In this document: positions 37,945 to 47,142 of the stretch, in pieces
Position numbering within the stretch: position 1 is the first letter of the stretch
Layout of the letters: each line of letters opens with the position of its first letter
DNA from: Sphingomonadales bacterium
GTDB lineage: Bacteria; Pseudomonadota; Alphaproteobacteria; Sphingomonadales; Sphingomonadaceae
Direction of reading: 5' to 3'
NCBI GenBank assembly: GCA_004173185.1
Contig: SEFZ01000003.1
Span: 140,987 to 204,986, forward strand
Length of the DNA: 64,000 bases
Made by a program: the position numbers and the translations under genes
The notes under the pieces: generated by a model
Seen by the model: the letters and a program-made list of their open reading frames with translations, nothing else
What the model was told of the DNA's origin: nothing
The model's database searches: none

Positions 37945-38982
37945 ATGCCGAAATTCCTGACGAACGCCGCCCAGCGGTTGCTGCCGCTCGCGAGCCTCTT
38001 GCTCGTGGCGATGCCGGCGCAGGCGCGCGAGGCGGCACGCGTTCCGGTAACGACGGATCATCACATGCATGTCCATTCGCCGGCCATGCTCGAATTTCTC
38101 CCCATCTTCTGCGCCGCGCTGCCGACCGGAAAATGCGAAGGCGAGTTCACAGCTCCTCGCACCATCGATGAGTTGATTGCAGCGATGAACCATGCCGGAA
38201 TCGAGCACGGCTTGCTGGTTTCGAGCGGCTACCTCGCCGAAAGCGCGTTCATCAAGCCGGCGCCGGCGAACGGACCGGCGGTGCTGCGCGGATCCAACGA
38301 TTTCACCGTCGACGCGGCGCGCGCGCACCCTTCGCGGCTCAAGGCGCTGATCGCCATCAATCCGCTCACGCCGACCGCCCTCCCGGAAATCGAGCGATGG
38401 CGCGCAGACCGAAATGTCGCCGGGATAAAGCTGCACCTGACCAATTCCGGATTCGACTTCCGCCGGTCGGAAGACGTAGCGAAACTGGTTGCCGTGTTCC
38501 GTGCAGCGGCCCGCAACCGCATGGCGATATTGGTCCATATGCGCACTATCGCACCCGACTATGGTCGGCAGGACGCCGAGATATTCATTCGCGACGTCCT
38601 GCCCGCTGCCCAGGGAGCCTACGTTCAGATTGCTCACGCCGCGGGATGGGGAGGCATTTCCGAGCATACGATTTCCGCTCTCGGTGCCTTTGCGGACGCC
38701 TTTGATCGACGCCCGCGCGCAATGCGAAACGTTTATTTCGATCTCGCTGCCGTCATCGACAAATCCAACCCGGCGGATCGGCAACAGGCGTTGGCAGCGC
38801 TGATCCGGAGGATCGGGGCGCGCCATTTTCTCCCGGCGTCCGACTATCCCTTCGCGCTGGATCTGCGCGATTATTATGAGCGCGTGTATCCGACCCTGCC
38901 GCTGTCGGAACGAGAATGGCGAATCCTGCGCGGCAACGTTGCTCCCTATGCCCGGTCCGCCTCTCGCCGAGCCATCCGCTGA
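37945..38982 (+). CDS. Secreted amidohydrolase-superfamily (amidohydrolase_2-like) enzyme
   Basis: The 345-residue precursor has a signal peptide ending AMPAQA. The HHMHVHSP motif at the first strand is a metal-binding His pair of TIM-barrel amidohydrolases. Later signatures are VAGIKLHLTNSGFDF, ILVHMRTI, QIAHAAGWGG and PASDYPFALD (late Asp). This subgroup includes metal-dependent hydrolases and decarboxylases. The signal peptide makes periplasmic action likely, consistent with processing of a compound entering through the receptor encoded 84 bases upstream. The substrate is unknown. Confidence 0.8.
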   Translation: MPKFLTNAAQRLLPLASLLLVAMPAQAREAARVPVTTDHHMHVHSPAMLEFLPIFCAALPTGKCEGEFTAPRTIDELIAAMNHAGIEHGLLVSSGYLAESAFIKPAPANGPAVLRGSNDFTVDAARAHPSRLKALIAINPLTPTALPEIERWRADRNVAGIKLHLTNSGFDFRRSEDVAKLVAVFRAAARNRMAILVHMRTIAPDYGRQDAEIFIRDVLPAAQGAYVQIAHAAGWGGISEHTISALGAFADAFDRRPRAMRNVYFDLAAVIDKSNPADRQQALAALIRRIGARHFLPASDYPFALDLRDYYERVYPTLPLSEREWRILRGNVAPYARSASRRAIR

Positions 38983-39001
38983 CCCTAAACGAGGAGCCCG
39001 C

Positions 39002-40909
39002 ATGATGTACTGCCTGTTGCTTGCCTTGCAGACGGCGAGCGCGTCCGGTTCGGTCGCACCGAATTCCGCGCCGCAGCCTGCGCCGATCGTCGTCACCATT
39101 CCGCCCTCCCGTGACGTAAATTATCCAGGAACGATGCGGCTCGCCGTCGATGCGACCGACATCGATCGAGCGATCTGGAAAGTCCGGCAGACGATCCCGG
39201 TCGAACGTGCCGGCCCGATGACGTTGTTGATGCCTGCATGGATTCCTGGAGCGCACTCGGCGGCGGGAGCGGTAGAAAAGCTTGCAGGGTTGCGAATAAG
39301 CGCAGGGGGAAGGGCGCTAACCTGGACGCGCGACGACATAAATGTCTGGGCTTTCCATCTCGACGTGCCTGCCGGAGCCCGGCAAGTCGATATCGAGTTC
39401 GATTTTCTATCTGCCGTGTCGCCGGAGCAGGGGCGGATCGAAGTCACGCCGAATCTGATGAACCTCCGGTTCGAATCGGTCAGCCTTTATCCGGCCGGCT
39501 ATTTCACTCGCCGGATTCCCGTGCAGGCAACGGTCACCTATCCCGTCGGCTGGCATGCGGCCTCTGCGATACCGGCCCGCAAAGCGGGAAAAAGCTTCGT
39601 TTATGATACGGTCGATTATGAAACTTTGATCGACTCGCCGGTTTTTGCCGGCCGGCATTTTCGTGAATGGGCCTTGACCGATCGGGTCTATCTCAACGTC
39701 TTTGCGGATACGGCCGAAGAATTGGCGGCGACGCCCGATCAGATCGCCGCGCATCGCCGCCTGATCGATCAATCGGTCAAGCTCTTCGGCTCGCAGCCGT
39801 ACGACCGTTATGAGTTTCTCTTGGCGATCACCGGTGAAATGAGCGGTATCGGACTGGAGCATCATCGCAGCTCGGAAAACGGCGTCCGCCCGGGATATTT
39901 CACGAAATGGAGCGACGGGCCCGGCAGCCGTACTCTTCTGCCGCACGAATTCGTTCACAGCTGGAACGGGAAATATCGGCGCGGCGCCGAATCCTGGACC
40001 CCGGATTTCCATACGCCGATGCGCAATCGCTCCTTATGGGTTTATGAGGGACAGACGCAATTCTGGGGCTTTGTTCTGCAGTCCCGCGCCGGTCTCGTCT
40101 CGCCCCGCGACACGCTGGATCAGCTGGCCTTCATCGCCGCGGCGCTCGATACGCGTCCGGCGCGCGAATGGCGGTCCCTGGGCGACACAACCAACGACCC
40201 GATCATCTCCAACCGTCGACCCAAGGGCTGGGTAAGCTGGCAGCGCTCAGAGGATTATTACAACGAAGGCGCACTGATCTGGCTCGAGATCGACGCTCTT
40301 TTGCGCAAGCTTTCGAATGGGACGCACTCGATGGACAGCTTCGCCGCGAAATTCTTCCGCGGCAACGACGGCGACTGGGGGACGGTGACCTACACGACCG
40401 ACGACGTCGTCCGTACGCTTAACGAGATCCAGCCCTATGATTGGAACAGTCTCATTGCCGCTCGCTTGAGCGGCACGACCAATCGCGCGCCATTGGCTGG
40501 CCTGACCGAGAACGGCTACCGGCTCGCTTATTCCGAAACGCCGCCGCCAGCCTTCGTTGATATCGAGCGGAACGCCGAACGTAGCGATCTCAGCTATTCG
40601 GTCGGCCTCGTCATGGGCAAAGGGGGCACCGTCCAGCAGGTGATATGGAATGGCCCTGCGTTTCAAGCCGGCATGACTGTTGCCACAACAATCATCGCCG
40701 TCAACGGCAGGGAATATGCGCACGACGTTTTCAAGGCTGCAATCAAGGCTGCGACGGCGAAAGATGCTGAACCTGTCCAATTGACCGTGAAGACAGGCAA
40801 GATCGTCCGCACATTTCCGCTCTTCTATCATGGTGGCCTGCGCTATCCCTATCTTGAGCGGATCGACAAGGGCCCGAACGGTCTCGACAGGCTGCTTGCT
40901 CCCCGTTGA
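39002..40909 (+). CDS. M61-family glycyl aminopeptidase with PDZ domain
   Basis: The precursor of about 635 residues starts with a short hydrophobic leader. The gluzincin site HEFVH lies at residues 315-319 within LLPHEFVHSWNGKYRRG. The third zinc ligand is in the M61 phrase LWVYEGQTQFWG. A C-terminal PDZ-like segment is at about residues 550-620 (QVIWNGPAFQAGM, TTIIAVNG). M61 enzymes release N-terminal Gly or Ala from peptides and are common next to TonB receptors in sphingomonads. ATG 39002 follows GAGGAG; a second ATG at 39005 is equally placed. It lies 19 bases after the amidohydrolase. Confidence 0.9.
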   Translation: MMYCLLLALQTASASGSVAPNSAPQPAPIVVTIPPSRDVNYPGTMRLAVDATDIDRAIWKVRQTIPVERAGPMTLLMPAWIPGAHSAAGAVEKLAGLRISAGGRALTWTRDDINVWAFHLDVPAGARQVDIEFDFLSAVSPEQGRIEVTPNLMNLRFESVSLYPAGYFTRRIPVQATVTYPVGWHAASAIPARKAGKSFVYDTVDYETLIDSPVFAGRHFREWALTDRVYLNVFADTAEELAATPDQIAAHRRLIDQSVKLFGSQPYDRYEFLLAITGEMSGIGLEHHRSSENGVRPGYFTKWSDGPGSRTLLPHEFVHSWNGKYRRGAESWTPDFHTPMRNRSLWVYEGQTQFWGFVLQSRAGLVSPRDTLDQLAFIAAALDTRPAREWRSLGDTTNDPIISNRRPKGWVSWQRSEDYYNEGALIWLEIDALLRKLSNGTHSMDSFAAKFFRGNDGDWGTVTYTTDDVVRTLNEIQPYDWNSLIAARLSGTTNRAPLAGLTENGYRLAYSETPPPAFVDIERNAERSDLSYSVGLVMGKGGTVQQVIWNGPAFQAGMTVATTIIAVNGREYAHDVFKAAIKAATAKDAEPVQLTVKTGKIVRTFPLFYHGGLRYPYLERIDKGPNGLDRLLAPR

Positions 40910-41140
40910 AGACAACGGGGCTGCCATATGTCGCAACTTTGGGCTTGAACTGCCGCGCAATCACGTCGCTTTCGAGAGCCGGACCAGCTGCTGCTTAGAC
41001 TGGCACGTGCATATATCGCGAGGCCGCCATAGCGCCTGCTCGGCTGAGACAAATCACTGCAAACCCGAAGAATATGGTTGTGCTTGCATCTCTGTCCGAT
41101 TGCTGAGGTCCCAAAAATGGTCTCCTGTGGCGCGGCAAAG

Positions 41141-41201
41141 TCCAAATATAGAAATATGGAATCCAAATATGTGGACAAATTATTTGTGATATGGAATTTT
41201 G
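41141..41201. promoter_or_regulatory. Cluster of TGGA/TCCA dyads upstream of MFS gene, candidate IclR-type operator
   Basis: ATATGGAATCCAAAT (41154-41168) is symmetric around its central A except for one pair. TCCAAATATAGAAATATGGA (41141-41160) is an imperfect dyad sharing the same TGGA arm, and another ATATGGAA lies at 41190. Known IclR boxes have TGGA/TCCA outer arms. The IclR-type gene of this cluster is at 42582-43310. The rest of the 339-base gap (40910-41248) holds no gene. Confidence 0.35.
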
Positions 41202-41248
41202 CGATGGGCTCGCGCGTGACATGGCAGGAAGCTTCGAGGGAGAGATAA

Positions 41249-42574
41249 ATGTCGTTGGATCCGAGAGCCGCGCTTGAACGAGGCGCCATGCGCCCTCTTC
41301 AGGTCATGGTGGTGGCCTTATGCATTGCAATGAATGCCCTCGACGGGTTCGACGTGTTGGCGATCAGTTTCGCCGCTCCCGGTATTGCAAAAGAATGGGG
41401 AATCGATCCTGCGACGCTTGGCATCGTTCTGTCGATGGAATTGTTCGGAATGGCGGCCGGTTCGGTTTTGATCGGCAATGCGGCGGATCGCATGGGGCGA
41501 CGTCCAACGATACTCGGCTGCCTTGCGGTCATGGCCGCCGGAATGTTCGGCGCTGCCTTCGCAAATAATGTGGAAACGCTCTTGGCGCTCCGGCTGGTCA
41601 CAGGCATCGGCATCGGCGGCATGCTGTCTTCTACCAGCGCAATGGTTGCCGAATTCTCCAATGCCCGGCGTCGCAGCCTCAATGTGGCGCTCAATATCGC
41701 AGGCTATTCGACAGGTGCGATCCTGGGCGGTCTCGTCGCATCAGGTCTCCTCGCCGATGGCGGCGATTGGCGGAGCGTCTTCCTGTTTGGTGGCGCCATG
41801 ACCGCTGTCATGCTTCCACTCGCTCTGCTGATGCCAGAATCGCTCGACTCTCTCATCGTACGTCGTCCCCCCGGCGCGCTGAAGAAAATCAATGCTACAC
41901 TTGGACGGTTGCGTATTCCGTCCGTCGAGAGATTGCCGCCCCAGGCGGACGTCACCCACAAGCCATCGATCATGTCGCTTTTCGGGCCGAGATACGCGCG
42001 CATCACCATCCAACTCACAATCGCCTATTTTGCGCAAATTATGTTGTTTTACTATGTACAGAAATGGGTACCGAAGATCGTGGTCGACATGGGTTTTGCA
42101 CCTGATCAGGCAGCTCATGTGCTCGTTGCTGCGAATATCGGTAACTTGCTGGGCGCGTTGCTCATCGCCTTTTCCACGCAGCGGGTGCCGCTAAGGCCGT
42201 TGATCGCCGCGTCGATGGTCGCCGGCTTCATCGCGATCGGTATTTTCGGGCAAGGCTTTACCGATATCAATCATTTGGCATTGTCGGTCGCCGTCGCGGC
42301 GTTCTTCGTCAATGCGTCGGTGGTCGGGCTTTATCCGGTGCTGGCACAAACTTATCCCTCGACGCTTCGTGCCAGCGGCATCGGGTTCGTAATCGGAGTC
42401 GGACGTGGAGGATCGGCGCTCGGCCCGGTAATTGCCGGCGCGTTGTTTGCGGGGGGCAGCAGCTTGATGCTGGTTTCGATCATGATGGGGATCGGCGCGC
42501 TCGTTGCTGCAGCCATGATCCTGACTCTGCCCATGACCGGCGGTGGCGGTGCAGGCAGAGAGAAGTCAGCTTGA
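41249..42574 (+). CDS. MFS transporter, AAHS (aromatic acid:H+ symporter)-like
   Basis: The 441-residue, 12-helix carrier has the opening MNALDGFDVLAISFAAPG of the AAHS group (PcaK, BenK), with its DGFD motif in helix 1. Loop 2-3 is GNAADRMGRRPTILG, and GIGIGGMLSSTSAMVAEF fits the same group. These carriers import aromatic acids or other small organic acids by proton symport. It converges on the IclR gene with 7 bases between stops. It probably supplies the acid substrate for the CoA-transferase and dehydrogenase genes of this block. Confidence 0.88.
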   Translation: MSLDPRAALERGAMRPLQVMVVALCIAMNALDGFDVLAISFAAPGIAKEWGIDPATLGIVLSMELFGMAAGSVLIGNAADRMGRRPTILGCLAVMAAGMFGAAFANNVETLLALRLVTGIGIGGMLSSTSAMVAEFSNARRRSLNVALNIAGYSTGAILGGLVASGLLADGGDWRSVFLFGGAMTAVMLPLALLMPESLDSLIVRRPPGALKKINATLGRLRIPSVERLPPQADVTHKPSIMSLFGPRYARITIQLTIAYFAQIMLFYYVQKWVPKIVVDMGFAPDQAAHVLVAANIGNLLGALLIAFSTQRVPLRPLIAASMVAGFIAIGIFGQGFTDINHLALSVAVAAFFVNASVVGLYPVLAQTYPSTLRASGIGFVIGVGRGGSALGPVIAGALFAGGSSLMLVSIMMGIGALVAAAMILTLPMTGGGGAGREKSA

Positions 42575-42581
42575 AGTCAGT

Positions 42582-43310
42582 TTAACCGGGGAGCTTGGCC
42601 ACCTGCTGGCGCAGAATGGCTGCAAGTTCGCAACGGCGCTCCAGGCAACGCGAGACCGGACCGACAACGGTAATGGAAAATAGTCGCGGCTGGTTGGGAA
42701 GCGCAACGCTTACGCCGGCCAGGTCCGGCGTATACTCCGCATGGCTCTGATGATAACCGCGCGCGAATGCCGCGGCGAGCTCGGTTTCGACCGCGTCTGC
42801 GTTAGCGGGGGTCGCAGCCGAATAGGTTTGAAAATCCATTTTGAGATAAAGCTTATGCCGTGCGGCTAGCGACATCTGCTCGAGAAGAGCACGGCCCGCT
42901 GAACTCGCATGAATCGGTACCCGATCGCCGGCGCGTGCGAAATATCGCACCGGCTGGAATGATTCTTCGACGAGCACGAAGATAGCATGGGTGCCGGCTG
43001 CGGCCGAGATAAGGGTAGTTTCACCGGTCTCTGCCGCGACATCGTGCAGAAGGCGCTGGATTTCTTCCGGAAGCGGTTCGGCGCGCGATATGATTTCGGC
43101 CAGCGCGAGCCAGCGCGGGCTGGGATAATATCCGCCCCGTAGCTGGGGTTCGTAGAGAAAACCCCTGGCCGCCAGGGTGCCGACGATGTTGAACGTGCTG
43201 GAACGGGGCCAGCCCAGCTCATCTGCGATTTCCGCCGGCGTCGCGGGATGCAGTCGCCGAGAAAAAAATTCCAGAATTTCGAGGACATTAGCTGCCTGTT
43301 TTACGAACAT
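42582..43310 (-). CDS. IclR-family transcriptional regulator
   Basis: The product is about 242 residues. The N-terminal winged HTH reads NVLEILEFFSRRL, EIADELGWPRSSTFNIVGTL and FLYEPQLRGGYYPSPR. The effector domain shows VPIHASSAGRALLEQM and AEYTPDLAGVSVALPN, both standard IclR phrases. I prefer ATG 43310, since GGGGG lies 8 bases before it, over ATG 43325. IclR proteins commonly control aromatic or short organic acid catabolism, which fits the AAHS carrier and CaiB-type gene on either side. Confidence 0.9.
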   Translation of the reverse strand: MFVKQAANVLEILEFFSRRLHPATPAEIADELGWPRSSTFNIVGTLAARGFLYEPQLRGGYYPSPRWLALAEIISRAEPLPEEIQRLLHDVAAETGETTLISAAAGTHAIFVLVEESFQPVRYFARAGDRVPIHASSAGRALLEQMSLAARHKLYLKMDFQTYSAATPANADAVETELAAAFARGYHQSHAEYTPDLAGVSVALPNQPRLFSITVVGPVSRCLERRCELAAILRQQVAKLPG

Positions 43311-43443
43311 TTTAGATGCCCCCATCGGCGGTTCGTGACCATTCCGACAGCCTCTCCATTGGTTGGAACTGCGTTACTGGGGCTTGGATGCCATGCGATA
43401 CGGCGATTTCAAAGTGCTGAATGTCGACGAGTGGGCACGGTCG

Positions 43444-44664
43444 TCAAATTGCCACATGCGTGTCTTCATCCGGAAGCAATAGAGCGCCGCACATCCGAAG
43501 CACTTCTATCTCGCCATCATCGAACCCCGCCTCCTTCAGCAGAGCCGCGCCATCGGCTCCGAGTTCGGGCGCCGGTCGATCTGCAGCAGGCGTGCGTCCG
43601 GGCCAGCGTGTGGCGGGCGCAAGCGTCCGTATCGAGCCTTGCACGGGATGTTCGCGGATTCGGATGAACTCCGTGGCGGTAAGGTGGGGGTCGTCGACGA
43701 GGCTCTCCATCGTGTGCATCGGCATTGCGGGGATATCTGCCGCGCCAAGCAGATCGAGCCATTCGGCCGTCGATCGGGTTGCAAAGAGTTCGGCGAGAAA
43801 GGCATAAACATCGTCGATCGCGGCGTTGCGCGCGGCGAACGTCGCGAAGCGCAGGTCGCGCCGCGGGAGGTCCGACATTTCGGTTTGATCGAGGAACGCC
43901 GTCCATTGTCTGTCGGTGTAAACGACGGCGCATATATGTCCGTCCCGTGTTGCAAAGGGGCGGCGGTGGGGAGACATCAGCCGAGCATAACTCCGCTCGG
44001 GCGTCGAGGGCTCGAAGGTTTGACCTGCCAGGTGGTCCCCGAGTACGACACTGGCCATCGTCTCGAACATCGGGATCTCCACCTCGCATCCCGACCCCGT
44101 TCGCTCGCGTTCGAAAAGCGCCGCGCAAATCGCTCCCACGGCGGCAAGGCCGGCAACCCGGTCGGCGAGGGCCACAGGCGCATATCGCGGTGTGCCGTCG
44201 CCTGCCTCGCTCATAAGCGCAGAAAGGCCCGCTGCGCCCTGGATGAGGTCATCATATGCCGGCTTGCCGGCGTAAGGCCCCGTCTGCCCGAATCCAACCA
44301 TGGCGGCGTAGACAAGGCGCGGATGGCGCACGAGGAGAGCCGTCGCATCGAGCCCAAGACGAGCCATGGCTGCCGGACGGATATTGGTGGCGAGCACGTC
44401 CGCGCTTTTTAAGAGGCGGTCGAGTAGGTCCAGCGCTTCCGGTCGCTTGAGGTCTAGGCAGATGCTGCGCTTGTGTCGGTTCGCGTTCAGATAGAGCGCG
44501 CCTGAGCCCCGCGCGCGGGCCGGTCCAATCTGCCGCGTAATGTCGCCCTCCGGAGCCTCGACCTTGATCACCTCGGCGCCCATCTCTGCCAGAATTTGCG
44601 TGGCGAACGGACCCATGACGACCGACGTCAGGTCAATGATCCGGATTCCGTGTAACGGTCCCAT
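43444..44664 (-). CDS. CaiB/BaiF-type (class III) CoA-transferase
   Basis: The 406-residue enzyme opens LHGIRIIDLTSVVMGPFATQ and contains EVIKVEAPEGDITR, NANRHKRSICLDLKRP and GFGQTGPYAGKPAYDD, with the conserved catalytic Asp region. The family transfers CoA between acids (formyl-CoA:oxalate, carnitine and bile-acid CoA-transferases). It therefore probably activates an imported acid with a CoA donor. ATG 44664 follows AGGATG. It is divergent from the dehydrogenase gene, with a 96-base promoter region between them that contains a plus-strand TATAAT at 44682. Confidence 0.9.
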   Translation of the reverse strand: MGPLHGIRIIDLTSVVMGPFATQILAEMGAEVIKVEAPEGDITRQIGPARARGSGALYLNANRHKRSICLDLKRPEALDLLDRLLKSADVLATNIRPAAMARLGLDATALLVRHPRLVYAAMVGFGQTGPYAGKPAYDDLIQGAAGLSALMSEAGDGTPRYAPVALADRVAGLAAVGAICAALFERERTGSGCEVEIPMFETMASVVLGDHLAGQTFEPSTPERSYARLMSPHRRPFATRDGHICAVVYTDRQWTAFLDQTEMSDLPRRDLRFATFAARNAAIDDVYAFLAELFATRSTAEWLDLLGAADIPAMPMHTMESLVDDPHLTATEFIRIREHPVQGSIRTLAPATRWPGRTPAADRPAPELGADGAALLKEAGFDDGEIEVLRMCGALLLPDEDTHVAI

Positions 44665-44760
44665 ATTTTCATCCTATTGACTATAATCCATGCACGTGTA
44701 TCAAAGATCCATAATCGTGAATAGTTATTAAGCTGTTTGCAGGCGAGGGGAGGAGCGGCA

Positions 44761-46248
44761 TTGACGAAAGCCGAGGCAATTCTGGTTCGTGACCGCATCT
44801 TTATTGGCGGTGAATGGGTTGCGCCGCAAAGCGGTGGAATCGAGGACAGCATCGACCCTGCGACCGGCCGGGTCTGGGCGCGCGTGGCATTCGGCGGCGC
44901 TGCCGATATCGACCGTGCCGTTGCAGCCGCACGTGCGGCGCTTTCGGGTCCATGGGGGGAGATGACGGCGCTCGAACGAGGTGCTTTGCTTCGGCGGCTT
45001 GCCGATCTTTATCAGGCTCATAGCGGCGAAATGGCGGCGTTGGAGTCGCGCGACTCCGGGCGAGCCATCCGCGAATCTCGTGCTGACATTGCCAGCCACC
45101 ACCAATGGTATCGATGGTTTGCTTCATTAGCAGAGACCAAGGGCGGTTCGACGATACCGATCGACGATAATGTCCATGCTTTCACGACCCAGGTTCCAGT
45201 CGGTGTCGTCGGTGCGATCACGCCTTGGAATGTGCCGATGATGACCACGACTTGGAAGCTCGCGCCTGCGCTTGCAGCCGGTTGCACGGTCGTCTTGAAG
45301 CCTGCCGAGCAGACTCCGGTGACCGCGCTTGAATTGGCGCGCCTGATCGAAGCGGCTGGCTTTCCTCCGGGCGTCGTCAATGTCGTCCCCGGCTACGGTC
45401 ATGATGCTGGCGCGGCTCTTGTCGCTCACCCTGACGTCGACAAGGTCGCCTTCACCGGCGAAGGGCGCACGGCTCAGACTATCCTCGCGAACGGCGCAGG
45501 CAACCTCAAGAGATTTTCGTTCGAACTCGGCGGCAAGGCGCCGCACATCATCTTCGCCGACGCTGATATCGAGCAGGCGGTCAACGCGGCGACCAATTCG
45601 GCATGGGCGCTTTGCGGCCAGAGCTGCGCTCTAGGATCGCGCGTGCTCGTCGAGCGTCCGGTCTATGATGCAGTCGTCGGGGCATTCGCCGAACGCGCTG
45701 CGCGTGTGCGCGTTGGTATGCCAGATGATGATGCAACCCATATGGGCCCACAGGCGCATCGCGAACAGCTCGAGAAAACCCTCGACTATATCGCTATCGG
45801 ACAGCGTGAAGGCGCTCGGCTCGTCGCGGGCGGGCACCGCATGACAAGCGGGTCTCTCGCCGACGGGTTCTTCGTGGAACCCACCGTTTTTGCCGACGTG
45901 TCGAACCAGATGCGTATAGCGCGGGAGGAAATTTTTGGGCCGGTCGCAGCGCTCATTCCATTCGACGGCGAAGAGGAAGCGATCGCAATCGCGAATGATA
46001 GCGATTTCGGTCTCGCCGCCGGGCTCTGGACGCGCGACATAGGACGGGCGCACCGCGTGTCCCGGCGGATCGCCGCGGGGATGGTCTGGGTAAACACCTA
46101 TCGCTACATTCGGTGGTCTACGCCTTACGGCGGATTCAAGAGCAGCGGATGGGGCCGCGAGAACGGCGCCGAGGCGCTGGACCAATATCTCGAAACACGC
46201 ACGACGGTCATCGGCACTACGGGCCGGTTTGCCGACGCTTACTCCTAA
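44761..46248 (+). CDS. Aldehyde dehydrogenase
   Basis: The product is about 495 residues. The typical ALDH features are RIFIGGEWVAP at the N-terminus, AITPWNVPMMTTTWKLAPAL, FELGGKAPHIIFADAD (Glu base), LCGQSCALGSRVLVE (catalytic Cys) and EEIFGPVAALIPF. No ATG lies near the N-terminus. TTG 44761 sits 7 bases after a strong GGGGAGGAG, so a TTG start is the best choice. It leads a plus-strand run with an SDR 21 bases downstream and then a TonB receptor. It resembles betaine-aldehyde and lactaldehyde-type enzymes; the substrate is unknown. Confidence 0.9.
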   Translation: MTKAEAILVRDRIFIGGEWVAPQSGGIEDSIDPATGRVWARVAFGGAADIDRAVAAARAALSGPWGEMTALERGALLRRLADLYQAHSGEMAALESRDSGRAIRESRADIASHHQWYRWFASLAETKGGSTIPIDDNVHAFTTQVPVGVVGAITPWNVPMMTTTWKLAPALAAGCTVVLKPAEQTPVTALELARLIEAAGFPPGVVNVVPGYGHDAGAALVAHPDVDKVAFTGEGRTAQTILANGAGNLKRFSFELGGKAPHIIFADADIEQAVNAATNSAWALCGQSCALGSRVLVERPVYDAVVGAFAERAARVRVGMPDDDATHMGPQAHREQLEKTLDYIAIGQREGARLVAGGHRMTSGSLADGFFVEPTVFADVSNQMRIAREEIFGPVAALIPFDGEEEAIAIANDSDFGLAAGLWTRDIGRAHRVSRRIAAGMVWVNTYRYIRWSTPYGGFKSSGWGRENGAEALDQYLETRTTVIGTTGRFADAYS

Positions 46249-46269
46249 CGAAGAGCAAGGATAGTCTGG

Positions 46270-47034
46270 ATGCGACTAGATAAGAAATTAGCCGTCATTA
46301 CAGCGGCCGCCTCGGGTATGGGCCGCGCGGGCGCGGAATTGTTCGCCCGCGAAGGGGCCAAGATTGCCGCGATCGACATCGACGCCGATGCGCTAGATGC
46401 GCTGGCCTCTGACATCGGGCGCGACCGAGTTTTTCCGATCCAAGCCGACCTTTCGAATTCGGCAGAGGCCCGATCCAGCATAAACCGCGCAGCGGACGCG
46501 CTGGGCGGTATCGATATCTTGTGGGCACATGCCGGCATACCGGGACCCGCCTCGGTCGAAAATCTGGATCTCGATGAATATGAGCTCGCGATGGCGCTCA
46601 ACGTGACATCGGCAACACTCGCGGCCGGCGAGGTTGCGCAACACATGCGACACCGAGGCGGAGGCTCCTTGCTCTTCACGTCGTCAGTCTCGGGTTTGGT
46701 CGGATCAATGCTGTCGCCGATCTATTCGACTGCAAAATTCGCGGTCGTCGGCCTTGCGAAGTCGCTTGCGCTCCAGTTTGCCGCCGACGGCATTCGCGTG
46801 AACGTGATTTGCCCCGGGATTACGCACACGCCGATGATGAACGGCTTCCTCGGACGAAGCGGCGATCCTGCCGAACTCGCAGAGAATGAAGCAAGATTTC
46901 AGGCTGCGATCCCGCTCGGGCGCTTTGCCGAGGCAAGCGATATCGCGAACGCAGCCTTGTGGCTGGCATCCGACGAGGCGGGCTACGTGACCGGCGTCGC
47001 GCTTCCCGTCGACGGTGGATACACGTGCCGCTGA
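46270..47034 (+). CDS. Short-chain dehydrogenase/reductase (SDR)
   Basis: This is a 254-residue classical SDR. The cofactor motif is TAAASGMG, where most members have TGxxxGxG; the first Gly is Ala, as also seen in 3-hydroxybutyrate dehydrogenase type 2 (TAAAQGIG). The remaining features are DIDADAL (NAD-preferring Asp), the catalytic Ser in FTSSVSGLVG, YSTAK (Tyr and Lys) and VNVICPGITHTPM. It oxidises a hydroxyl group or reduces a ketone. The 21-base gap from the dehydrogenase gene indicates one operon, so the two may take an alcohol to an acid in two steps or act on adjacent intermediates. Confidence 0.9.
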   Translation: MRLDKKLAVITAAASGMGRAGAELFAREGAKIAAIDIDADALDALASDIGRDRVFPIQADLSNSAEARSSINRAADALGGIDILWAHAGIPGPASVENLDLDEYELAMALNVTSATLAAGEVAQHMRHRGGGSLLFTSSVSGLVGSMLSPIYSTAKFAVVGLAKSLALQFAADGIRVNVICPGITHTPMMNGFLGRSGDPAELAENEARFQAAIPLGRFAEASDIANAALWLASDEAGYVTGVALPVDGGYTCR

Positions 47035-47142
47035 CTCTGTAACCCGTTCGAAGCCGGCTGGCGGGCTCTGCGCCTCAGTCGCTGTGAGACGTTAATCCAA
47101 CTTGAGAATCCGGTGATCCGGGGAGTGTAAAGGGGAGTATCG

